Positions 20,760 through 28,690 of a stretch of 64,000 nt of DNA are shown in pieces. Each line of letters opens with the position of its first letter. Position 1 is the first letter of the stretch. Source of the stretch: Rhynchopus euleeides. Lineage: Eukaryota > Euglenozoa > Diplonemea > Diplonemida > Diplonemidae. Location: assembly GCA_963210315.1 (NCBI GenBank), contig OY723265.1, positions 2,294,001-2,358,000 of the forward strand. Reading direction: 5' to 3'. The notes under the pieces are model-generated. The model made no database searches. It was given only the letters and a program-made list of their open reading frames with translations, and was not told the DNA's origin. The translations under genes and the position numbers were made by a program.

Positions 20760-21782
20760 ATGCCTGCCTCTGCCAAAACCACGGCGAAGAGAAGCAGAAC
20801 GGAGGAAACCGCCCCGAGCTCGGCCCCCCCGACGAAGCAGCCCGCCACTCAGCCGGGCTTTATTCAACTTTTTGTTGAATACTACGTCGAGCCGGAGGAG
20901 GGGGGGCGGCTGTCGAACACAGCCCTGAAGGCACTGATCGGGAAGATCACGGGCAAGCCCATAAAGGGCAACGACGGGACCGTGAGCGCGGCGATGGGGG
21001 CCAGGTACAAGGAGTACCAGGGGGGGACGGTGTCGGAGAAGTCGGCGAAGGAGGCGCAGCTGGAGAGGTACTCCATCCGCACCAAGGGGGGGACGGATAC
21101 GGAGTTCATTGGTGTGAGGATCACACCATCTCCATCAGCCTCCGCCAAGTCCAAGGCGAAACTGGAGCAGATGCAGAAGCTGCACCCGCACGCCGCCCTC
21201 ACCTCGGGCGTAAAGATGTCCCGGCTCTACGCCGCAGAGGTGAAGCTGGCTGCCCCCCAGAAGACGAAGGCATCCTCGAAGGCAGACAAGATCTTTCCTC
21301 AATACTCAGGAAGGAAGAGAGACGTGTCGTCGTTGCAGGGAGCAGCCAACACCTTTGCTCCAAGAACCGTCGGGGGATTCTACGAGTTCATCGTGGAATC
21401 TGGGCTGTCGACGGTACAGAAGGTGACCCAGAATGGGCACATTCTGCGCCTCACCCTGCGGAGGCTGCGCGCAACGCAGGACTTGGAGGCGAAGGAGTAC
21501 GAGGTGGACCTGCACATCCCCTCCAAGTACCTGCTGGACCCGGGTCACGCTGCGCAGGTCAAGGACCGTGAGGGGATCGTCGTTGTGAGGCAGCTGCTGG
21601 TGGATTCTGGCGGCGAACAGTCGATACAGGCAACGACTGACACCGGCAAGTTTACAGACTTGCTGGATGGCGACGAAGATGAAGAAGAGGAACTGGACGA
21701 TGAGGCAAGTGAGACTGCCCCCCCACCTAGCCCAAGCCAATCTAACTCAGGCCCAACGCAGGTGGATGTGGATGACATTTGA
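20760..21782 (+). CDS. X-C: accessory protein of element C
   Basis: 340 residues from ATG 20760; upstream in-frame sequence is the palindrome array and was excluded. Basic/Ser/Thr start (PASAKTTAKRSRTEETAPSS), conserved block (IQLFVEYYVEPEEGG... NTALKALIGKITG... RYSIRTKGG...GVRITP, residues 40-130), a second conserved segment (YEFIVESGLSTVQKVTQ... LTLRRLRA) equivalent to HVVMLEG...CLRVV of X-B, and an acidic tail (LLDGDEDEEEELDDEASET). Same architecture and position as X-B. No enzyme motif. I infer a nuclear DNA-binding partner of the transposase. Confidence 0.8.
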   Translation: MPASAKTTAKRSRTEETAPSSAPPTKQPATQPGFIQLFVEYYVEPEEGGRLSNTALKALIGKITGKPIKGNDGTVSAAMGARYKEYQGGTVSEKSAKEAQLERYSIRTKGGTDTEFIGVRITPSPSASAKSKAKLEQMQKLHPHAALTSGVKMSRLYAAEVKLAAPQKTKASSKADKIFPQYSGRKRDVSSLQGAANTFAPRTVGGFYEFIVESGLSTVQKVTQNGHILRLTLRRLRATQDLEAKEYEVDLHIPSKYLLDPGHAAQVKDREGIVVVRQLLVDSGGEQSIQATTDTGKFTDLLDGDEDEEEELDDEASETAPPPSPSQSNSGPTQVDVDDI

Positions 21783-21789
21783 TGATCCA

Positions 21790-21870
21790 GTGTGAGTGTG
21801 GAAGCGTCAACGTATATGAAAGCAAACGGAAGAAAAGGTGCAGAACGATCGCAGTGACACTTTCCCTTTT
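21790..21870 (+). repeat. GCGTCAACGC dispersed repeat, diverged copy
   Basis: GTGTGGAAGCGTCAACGTA at 21792 and CGCAGTGACACTTTCC at its end, with a diverged middle. Lies exactly between X-C and Y-C, so it could be a promoter or processing signal for Y. Confidence 0.5.
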
Positions 21871-21986
21871 TTGGTTATCACTCTTGACGTCATCCTCCCC
21901 CCGCCGGTTCCTCAGGCATAGCCTTTTTTGTTGGGATGCACACACACACCACAGGAGAGCCGGGTGGGAATGGTTCCGAAGAGACA

Positions 21987-23043
21987 ATGCAAGATGAAAT
22001 GTCCTTGATGGCTGAGGGTATTCGCAGGTCACGATTTGTGGCAGGGACGTCCATCCGGAAGTGCGGTGAAATCTCGAAATGCATTCGAGAGACGTTTCGG
22101 GAGCACGGGAAGGCGCCTGAGAGGCACGGGCTCTCCCCGGCGACGGTGAGGAAGCATGAAGAGCACCTCCAGAGAGTGGTCGAGGCAAGGAGGGGTAGTT
22201 TGCTCAAAACTCTCGAGCACATTGTCGAAACACACCTGCATCGCATCGACATGGAACACCCTCGTGTTGTCCTGACTGCTGATGGCTATAACCCGGGCAG
22301 CAGGGACCTCACAGCCAGGATCCGCTTAGCTGCAGGTATTGCTCTAAGCTTTGGAAGCTGGCAACGGTCGAAGCAAGATCTACTCAGCCTGTGCCTCGGA
22401 AAGGACTATGGAGCGCGACCTCATTCTTTTCGAGATCCAACAACTTCAAAGTTGGGGCGAGAATGGGCTTTGGGGGGGTTCAGGACATACTCCGAAGTTA
22501 ATGACCGCCGTTGGGGCATTCAATGTGTGTTCATGTGTTGTTGCGGGCAGCTGGGAAAAGGCAACAGGATCTCTCTACCGAAGACTTGAGTCTGCTGGGC
22601 TGGCGGACCACGTCAAAGAGAGAGGTCAGAGCGGGTGTGTCTTTTGGATTGATCCGAAAAAACCACCGAAAACCATACTGAACGTGTGTGTGTGTGGCAA
22701 GGAACCTTGGGGTGTGCCTCCCACCCCTACTCAAGAAGAAACCCAGTCTCTCCCGGAGGAGGTTCATGAATTTCGATGCATTATTTGTGACTACTCCTCA
22801 GCAAAGAAAACGTCTCTGTTTGCACACTACGATGCAAAGCACAGACCAGGGAGCAATGTCCCTTGCTCGTCATGCACAATCGAATGCAAAATATGTCACA
22901 CAACAATAAGATTGAAGGGACAAAGCCAGCACTACCTGGCCCACCACCCCCGCTCTCTCACAACAAAACGTTGCTTACTTTGCTTTGAGACCTTCCGTAG
23001 TGTCCGTGAACGCGATCTCCACATGAAGACTGACCATCCTTGA
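21987..23043 (+). pseudogene. Y-C: CACTA-like transposase with central deletion
   Basis: First part (ATG 21987 to about 22345) has a helical N-terminus and VVLTADGYNPGS (first Asp). The sequence then jumps, with a frame change near 22350, to LEAGNGRSK and TMERDL (the third acidic motif), so roughly 230 residues including the D-H, C-x-x-C and LHD-x-KG motifs are gone. The remainder (to stop at 23043) is complete: a conserved region ending in ICDYSSAKKTSLFAHYDAKH, CTIECKIC and CLLCFETF...RDLHMKTDH, i.e. three C2H2-like fingers matching those of Y-A. Catalytically dead. Confidence 0.75.
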
Positions 23044-23172
23044 GAAGGGGACAAGGAAATTCGCAACAAAGTCCAGCGCTGATATGCCACCACACCTCAT
23101 ATCCCAAGCACACACCCAACTGTGCGTTTTTCCCTTCATATTTGGGCGTTCTTCCTGCAGTACAGTGTATAG

Positions 23173-23308
23173 AGTTGTCGAGTCGACAACTGCCAGTTGT
23201 CGACTCGACAAGTGCCAGTTGTCGAGTCGACAACTGGCAGTTGTCGAGTTTGAGGTTGTCGACTCCACTAGTTGAGGTCACTCGTAACTACCAAACTAGT
23301 GCACCGTG
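23173..23308. repeat. Element C, subterminal palindrome array (right)
   Basis: Inverted counterpart of 20374-20523 with GTTGTCGACTCGACAAGTGC units, ending CACTAGTTTGG complement. Confidence 0.8.
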
Positions 23309-23621
23309 TTTCTAACAACACTGCCCCCCCCCCCCCCCCTAGGGGGGGTCATAAGCCCGTACAAAACCAAAATTTTCGACATACCATCAGAGCCGCCCTA
23401 ATACCTGATCTGACCCGAAAATCCGACCCATACCCCCCCGGAAACTGTCTGGGGCCCACTTGTGACACCTGATACGCACTTTTGTGATGATTTTTTGGGG
23501 TCCTAAAAAATGTACCTCAGTTTCGTACCTTGCCTTTGTACCTGAACCACTCCCGACCGCATTATTTCGTTCTTTGCAAGGGAAGGGTGTCACTACGCTC
23601 ACTCAGCACGCCGAGCAACAC

Positions 23622-24335
23622 ATGCCGCGTGCCCAGGGCCTCGCAGAGGTGTCAGATGCTGCTGCAGAGGAGTACCTTGCTCGAAAGACGCTCGCCAAGC
23701 GGGAGATGTGCGGGGTCTCGGCAGAGAGCGTTGTGGCAGACCTGCGTAAAAAGAAAACGGCACACGACATCGGTGAGGCGACATTATTTCGGGCGCTCCG
23801 TCGGGCTGGGTACATAGGAGAGCGAGTGGGACGTGGTGACGACAGATATATGCAGTGGTGCATCAACTGCACGCACGTGCGGGAAAAGCGGCGTTCCTTG
23901 CTAGCCAAGAAAGATGTCACCTGCACTCCTACTCCTCCCACTCCTCCTGCTCCTACCCCCACACCAACTGATGTGGGCAGTGAGAGTGATGGCAGCTCCA
24001 GAGCAGCAGATGATCTAGGAAGCAATGAGCGGGTCAGCCGGGCAGACTACCTCAGTCTGTACCGGAAGTACGAAGCGTTGCGGGCCCGCCACCACCGCCT
24101 CCAGGAGAGGACCCGAGGGTTGAGAGTAGGGTTGTACAACGCCAGGGGAGGGTATTCCCCTGGCGTTGAGACATCCCTGGCGACCTTGCGGTCGCACTGT
24201 GTGGGGGCTGAGTCGGCAGGCAGATGCCGATCCAATGACCTTGTTGAGTCCCCACATGGTACACTCTCATACGTGTTGTCGAGACTGCGTGGTGTGCATA
24301 TCCTGCGGGGCGCAAATTACACAGCACAATCATAA
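23622..24335 (+). CDS. Hypothetical protein of element H
   Basis: 237 residues from ATG 23622, the first after the inverted repeat. N-terminal ~95 residues are helical with a possible helix-turn-helix (SAESVVADLRKKK...GEATLFRALRRAGYIG), then CINCTHVREKRR, a Pro/Thr linker, and a short basic coiled segment (YRKYEALRARHHRLQERTRG). A 13-bp perfect hairpin lies inside the gene (24137-24168). The last residues may be intronic: an AG acceptor (CCTTCACAG) precedes the second frame at 24383. No family recognised; possibly a DNA-binding protein of the element. Confidence 0.45.
   Translation: MPRAQGLAEVSDAAAEEYLARKTLAKREMCGVSAESVVADLRKKKTAHDIGEATLFRALRRAGYIGERVGRGDDRYMQWCINCTHVREKRRSLLAKKDVTCTPTPPTPPAPTPTPTDVGSESDGSSRAADDLGSNERVSRADYLSLYRKYEALRARHHRLQERTRGLRVGLYNARGGYSPGVETSLATLRSHCVGAESAGRCRSNDLVESPHGTLSYVLSRLRGVHILRGANYTAQS
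24137..24168 (+). other. Perfect 13-bp hairpin
   Basis: Arms CAACGCCAGGGGA and TCCCCTGGCGTTG around loop GGGTAT, inside the open frame of element H. Confidence 0.8.
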
Positions 24336-24370
24336 CCACTTCGGCTCTCAGGGCGTACAATATCCCAATC

Positions 24371-24685
24371 GTGCCTTCACAGGCTAAGATCGACGAAGCA
24401 AAAGCATCTACAACGCTGCCTACTAATGCCGATGCAGCCTCCCAGGCGTACGAAGTACTCACAATGACCCATATGCGATCGAAGTACTACACCCAGAAGG
24501 TGGCTGAACTCATTCTGCTGACGCAACAACACAACATTCCCACTAATCAGGTCAAGAAAGACCTTGCCGAGGCACTGGGGAAGGCAACATGCGTGCCACC
24601 TGAGCCAGAACCACCGCAGAAAAGGCAAAGAACGAAAGAATGCGGTCGGGAGTGGTTCAGGTACAAAGGCAAGGTACGAAACTGA
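24371..24685 (+). CDS. Second open frame of element H
   Basis: 104 residues, Ala/Lys-rich and helical (SQAYEVLTMTHMRSKYYTQK, QVKKDLAEALGKA), ending with a possible nuclear signal (PPQKRQRTKE) and then running into the right inverted repeat. It may be the last exon of the gene at 23622 rather than a gene of its own. Confidence 0.3.
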   Translation: MPSQAKIDEAKASTTLPTNADAASQAYEVLTMTHMRSKYYTQKVAELILLTQQHNIPTNQVKKDLAEALGKATCVPPEPEPPQKRQRTKECGREWFRYKGKVRN

Positions 24686-24915
24686 GGTGCATTTTTTAGG
24701 ACCCCGAAAAATCATCACAAAAGTGCGTATCAGGTGTCACAAGTGGGCCCCAGACAGTTTCCGGGGGGGTATGGGTCGGATTTTCGGGTCAGATCAGGTA
24801 TTAGGGCGGTTCTGATGGTATGTTGAAAATTTTGGTTTTCGTACGTTTTTAGGGGGGCTTATGACCCCCCCTACCCCCCCCCCCCTTCTCCCCCCACCAC
24901 TTTTTTTCCGGGTTA

Positions 24916-26540
24916 TTACGCGCCAAGTGCAGCGGCCCAGCGGTATTGAAAGCGCAGGCGCGTCAACTGATCGGCGAGGTTGCGAGCCGATGGGACGTAC
25001 TCGATCGCGCACGTCGCGGCATGTGTGTGCAGCATGTCCTCGATGCGCATGCACCACGGCAGCGCTGCGTCCTCCAGGGAATACCCCCTTGATACTATAG
25101 ATACCACCGCTGTGTTGTCGCACCTGATGCGGATGCGTCTCGTGTCAGGGCGGACCCGAAGAATGAACTCCACAGCGGCATACACAGCCACCAGCTCCTT
25201 GAGGTATATGGGGGCGCCCAGGAGCGGCTGCGAGAACACGCCGCAGGCATGCTGCGCTCCCGATAGAAACACAGCCCACCCCACCGAGCTCGCGTCGGAG
25301 TCAGCCCACACCTCAGGGCCCTGCGGTGGTTTCCACTGCACCCAGCTGTTGCGTGCCATGGCCGCTACCTCGCGTCTCATGCACTCGCGCGCCGCACCTG
25401 TCAGCTCGACAGAGGTCATCCAAAACTGCTGCCCGCAGCCCATACTCGCAGTGGTAGACATCCATCGCAGCAGGTCGACGACCGGCAACAGGCCTTCGAG
25501 GCGACAGTGCCGATGCCACATCACGATGCCGCAGAGGCGCCACCATACCCTCACCTCCGCGCAGCGCATCTCGAGGAAACCGCGACAGAGGGGTACGACC
25601 TGCTGGACCCACTCGGGCTTCGGCCTCCAGCAGTGCCTCGCCAGGTCGAACTCGAGCCCGAGGGACACGCCGCGCTGGGTGGGCTCCATCGAGCTGCCGA
25701 TGATCACGTCGTATCGCTTGCACAGCTCCCGGAATGCGCGGCACGACGCCGTCACTGCCACGCGATCCGCACCGGCGAAGACGGTGTTGTCGATCCAGAC
25801 AACGGTAGCTACACCCGGGTCGGCACGAGCCGCGCCTGCGAGCGCTGCCGTGACAGCCTGGGCACCCTGGGGAGAAGCCCGATACCCCATCGGCAACCGG
25901 GTGAGCCACCGCCGTGCAGACCCCACCCGGAAGGCGAAGTACTTCCTGACTTCGCGGGGGAGACGGAACTGCGCGAAGAACGACTTGAAGTCGAACTCCG
26001 CAAACCAGCATCCCGTCACAATCCTGCCAACAATATCCCTATACGTAGGAAGGGGGCATGGGGGAAGCGGGATGGCAGATGTCGCCGCATTAAAGCGGGT
26101 ACAAGCCAAGATGAACCGCAGTTGCCCGGGCGTCGCCTTGGGCACGCAGAACGCAGAGGAATACCACACACCCGCCGCACCCCTGGGGACAGATTCTGCC
26201 AGGAGGAGTGTGTCAAAGTGCGCCAAATGCGGCACCAGACAGGTGTTCGGAGGTCCAAATACGTCACGGGATTCATCCTTGACGATGTCTGCCAGAAAAT
26301 AAGGGTTCTCCCACCAGCCGAGATGCTCATGCAGGTGAGGGAAATCTTCGCGCAGGAGTTCAGTGCGGATCCACGACGAGGGGCAGCCTGCAATGATGCC
26401 GTCGTAGGAGGCACGCTTGTTGGGGAAAGAAGGCGGAAATATCTCTTTGACGTAGTCGTAGAGCCTCAGCCACCGCAGAGGGTCCCGTATGTGAATATCC
26501 CCCACAGGGGTTCTCAGCTGCTCGCCTGCAAGGCCTTTGT
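24916..26540 (-). CDS. Reverse transcriptase / RNase H of the retroelement
   Basis: About 540 residues; the frame is open further upstream to 27429 but there it is the shadow of the recombinase. RT motifs: RFILACTRFN, FAEFDFKSFFAQFRLP (first catalytic Asp), LPMGYRASPQGAQ, and VVWIDNTVFAG at the active site, where Y/F-x-D-D is usual: here W-I-D-N, so the second Asp is Asn. RNase H follows with WADSDASSVGWAV, LKELVAVYAAVE, RCDNTAVVSIV and SARNLADQLTR, i.e. all four acidic positions. No ATG lies between the recombinase overlap and the RT core, and the frame is -1 relative to the recombinase, so a frameshift or an unusual start is needed. C-terminus ends at a TAA at 24916. Confidence 0.8.
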
Positions 26541-27296
26541 GGCATTCCGAGTCGCCTGGGCCGACGCCCGCAGCTCCGGGGGAAGGTACAGGTCTGTCGA
26601 CTGCATGGACCGGTGCCTGGCGATCGCCTGTGCGTCGGCGGCGCTTGTCTGGCGGGCCACGTGCTGCAGGGCACTGTGGCGGATCCGGTGAGACGTGATG
26701 CCCAACTCCCCCTGGAGGTACGTGTTGTATTTGTTGCGCGCCAGCTGGGGAAACACGGGGCCCGGCGCCGGAACAGTCTGCAGCCACAGCATGAAGTGCT
26801 GCATCAGAGGTCCTTGGCAGCAGACCAGCACACATTGGCCCATGTGTGTCGCATCCGTCTTGCCCCCGACAAAAGTCACTGCCATCTCCCACCCGAGGTC
26901 GCGCTGCTGCAGCGACAGGTGCGCCACCTCGAGGTTTTGGACATCCACGAAGCGGCAAGCAGTGGAGAACTGCAGGGCCAGGGCTGCGGTGCAGGAGGTT
27001 GGGGTCTGCGGCAGCAGGGACACGACACTCTCCAGGGACACGACACGGGGCTGCGCCGCTGCCATCCGGTCGTGCTCCCTGTATTGGCCCCGCAGGGCCC
27101 GGCGGAAGGCCTTCTCGGCCGGAACGGCAGCCATGTTCCAGTATGTCACATACTGGTTGGCGCTCGTCGGCTTGATGCGGCCCTCTTCTTGCAACTGGAG
27201 GAGGAACATGCGGAACCCCGTGTCCGCTGGGAGATCGGGGAGGTGGCGGCGGCACTGCTCGATGAAGTCGGTGGCTCGCGCCACCACCGACAGCAT
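26514..27296 (-). CDS. Tyrosine recombinase of the retroelement
   Basis: First ATG in frame is at 27296; the frame is open up to 27431, next to the gag stop, so a gag-linked product is also possible. Catalytic residues: Arg in STACRFVDVQNL, His-x-x-Arg in TSHRIRHSALQHVA, and His plus Tyr in ARHRSMQSTDLYLP. Length from the ATG 260 residues, fitting a recombinase catalytic domain with part of the N-terminal DNA-binding region. In such retroelements the enzyme integrates a circular or linear cDNA without an endonuclease-integrase. Its 3' end overlaps the RT frame. Confidence 0.8.
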   Translation of the reverse strand: MLSVVARATDFIEQCRRHLPDLPADTGFRMFLLQLQEEGRIKPTSANQYVTYWNMAAVPAEKAFRRALRGQYREHDRMAAAQPRVVSLESVVSLLPQTPTSCTAALALQFSTACRFVDVQNLEVAHLSLQQRDLGWEMAVTFVGGKTDATHMGQCVLVCCQGPLMQHFMLWLQTVPAPGPVFPQLARNKYNTYLQGELGITSHRIRHSALQHVARQTSAADAQAIARHRSMQSTDLYLPPELRASAQATRNATKALQASS

Positions 27297-27446
27297 CGGC
27301 TTCTTGGTGGAGGGGCGGAAGCAAGATGTTGAAAAGTTTTCGGTTCTTTCTCGAAGGGCAAGAACCTGTTGGAGGGGAAGGGAGGGGGCCGGGGCACGCA
27401 CTTGGGTCCTTTCCAGTAGTGGACCCCACAAGGCGTGTTGAGGAAG

Positions 27447-28556
27447 TCAGCGGCCCTTGCGTCCCGACTCCGTCGCCTCGAAAGGGCGCTTGCGTGACTT
27501 GCCTCCGCCGTAGCCGCCACCGCTGCCGCCGCCGTTCCCGCCGCCGCCAGAGCCCTTGGATGCCTGGTGACCGGCCTTGTTAGCCTCAGCCGCGTACGCC
27601 GCGTACGTTTCGGTGTCGAACCGGTGCCAGTCGATCCCCCACGTACGGCTCTCGTACGTCCTCAGGAGTGCGTTGCGGTCGCGTGATCCCTGCCCGGCGT
27701 CCCGCTGGCGCTTCAGGGCTTCGAGCCGTGAGACGAGGAGGTGGCACGCGGCCTCAGGCGAGCCGACCAAGATCTCACGCAGGGTAGCGAGCATGACGCG
27801 CACTTCGTGACTTCCGTTGGTGGCACCGCCGGGTTCCTCGGGGTGGCCCGTCGCGTACCTCTCGCGCACCCCCGCGAGGACCTCCTTGCGTCCGCGCTTG
27901 GAACGGCCAGCCATCTGCCAGGTCGACACCACAGGGACACTAAAGTCGCCGTCGTCCTGGTCCGTTGCGCGCGGAGGGGAGGAAGCCCGAGTTTCGGCAA
28001 TGTGCTGGAACATGTACGCGTACAGTGTCCTCTGAGGGCCATCAGGAAAGCCACCCAGTGCATGCAGCGCCTGTGCGCGTGAAACCGGGGGACCCAGCGG
28101 CGACGCGTCGCCGTGGGGCGCAACCGAAGCGTCGGTTGCGTTTGCAGACGCGTCTGCAGCAGAGCTGAGTAGCATCTGCAGTGCTTGCTGGGGGCCGCCA
28201 GCAGCACTTGGATCAGAGTCCTCTGCATCCTCGTCCTCTGCAGCGGCAGAGGGAGCGGGTAGCACCAGCGGGGCACCCTTGCTCACCGAGTAGCAGCATG
28301 GAGGACAGACAAAGCGGTTTTTCCCAGCGGGGAAGATAGTCCACTTCTCTGCCTCCTCGCCAAGCGTGGCGAAAGCAGGACAGCTGCTCTTCACTTGACT
28401 CCCGCAACGGGCACACGGGGTGCACCCCGCCGCCTTGTGTGTGACCTCGCAGGAGGAGAAACAGCAACGCGTACGAGGTTCAGCCTTCTCCTTTCCAGTA
28501 GGGTACAACTGCATGGGAACATCCTCCCAGGCAATGTCAGCGTTACAACCGGCCAT
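27447..28556 (-). CDS. Gag-like protein of the retroelement
   Basis: 369 residues from ATG 28556. N-terminal Cys-rich region (RCCFSSCEVTHKAAGCTPC, CARCGSQVKSSC, CPPCC) that could bind zinc, then an acidic/Ala linker, a central helical part (RTLYAYMFQHIAETR... VRVMLATLREILVGSPEAAC), and a Gly-rich tail (GSGGGGNGGGSGGGYGGG) before a basic end (KSRKRPFEATESGRKGR). Gly-Arg/Lys tails are common in nucleic-acid-binding Gag proteins. It is first in the element, which with length and composition supports the call; no defined capsid motif was seen. Confidence 0.6.
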   Translation of the reverse strand: MAGCNADIAWEDVPMQLYPTGKEKAEPRTRCCFSSCEVTHKAAGCTPCARCGSQVKSSCPAFATLGEEAEKWTIFPAGKNRFVCPPCCYSVSKGAPLVLPAPSAAAEDEDAEDSDPSAAGGPQQALQMLLSSAADASANATDASVAPHGDASPLGPPVSRAQALHALGGFPDGPQRTLYAYMFQHIAETRASSPPRATDQDDGDFSVPVVSTWQMAGRSKRGRKEVLAGVRERYATGHPEEPGGATNGSHEVRVMLATLREILVGSPEAACHLLVSRLEALKRQRDAGQGSRDRNALLRTYESRTWGIDWHRFDTETYAAYAAEANKAGHQASKGSGGGGNGGGSGGGYGGGKSRKRPFEATESGRKGR

Positions 28557-28566
28557 TTTTGTTTGT

Positions 28567-28690
28567 GCAACCTTCTGGTCACCTGCACGTTGGGGCGTGG
28601 AGTGTAGGTGAACAAAACATTGCTCCCACTGCAACCTTTTTCGATCTGAACGCTTTCCGTGAGCACGGTGCGTTTGTCACAAAAAAGAAA
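28567..28690 (+). repeat. Retroelement leader repeat (copy next to gag)
   Basis: Same ~120 bases as 12158-12284, same orientation on the plus strand. Ends directly before the gag start codon, so it could hold the promoter or primer-binding region of the retroelement. Confidence 0.65.

Larger units (their letters stand above)
20374..23308 (+). mobile_element. CACTA-like two-gene element C
   Basis: Terminal repeats CACGGTGCGCTAGTGTTGG at 20374 and the complement of CACGGTGCACTAGTTTGG ending 23308, flanked by TT (20372-20373, 23309-23310). Gene X (20760-21782) is intact. Gene Y (21987-23043) has lost its middle. A diverged GCGTCAACGC repeat sits between them. Non-autonomous by its own transposase. 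Confidence 0.85.
23335..24878 (+). mobile_element. Element H with ~250-bp terminal inverted repeats
   Basis: 23338-23586 is the near-exact inverse of 24633-24878 (from GGGGGGTCATAAGCCC through to TTCTTTGC). The element starts only about 30 bases after element C and ends about 40 bases before the RT gene of the VIPER-like element. It carries one or two small open frames. No transposase signature, so it may be non-autonomous or of an unknown class. Homopolymer C runs blur the ends, and no target duplication could be read. Confidence 0.75.
24916..28690 (-). mobile_element. VIPER/TATE-like tyrosine-recombinase retroelement
   Basis: Minus-strand order: leader repeat (28567-28690), gag-like gene, tyrosine recombinase, reverse transcriptase with RNase H. 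In DIRS and Ngaro elements the recombinase is distal to RT; gag-recombinase-RT is the order I know from trypanosomatid VIPER and TATE elements. The element ends abruptly about 40 bases from element H; no matching terminal repeat was found on the RT side. All three reading frames are open over their full length, so it may be recent. Confidence 0.75.

Noticed and set aside
7506..23308. RAG1/Transib-type elements, because CACGGTG resembles the RSS heptamer
   Set aside because: Target duplications are 2 bp rather than 5, and the DGY-P, C-x-x-C and LHD-x-KG motifs of Y fit CACTA-type transposases better.
24980..26691. Long plus-strand open frames opposite the RT gene
   Set aside because: They are GC-driven shadows of the minus-strand RT/RNase H and recombinase frames.
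26540..27429. Upstream half of the 837-codon RT frame as RT N-terminus
   Set aside because: Its composition (Pro/Arg/Gly) is that of a shadow; the recombinase motifs are in the other frame of the same DNA.
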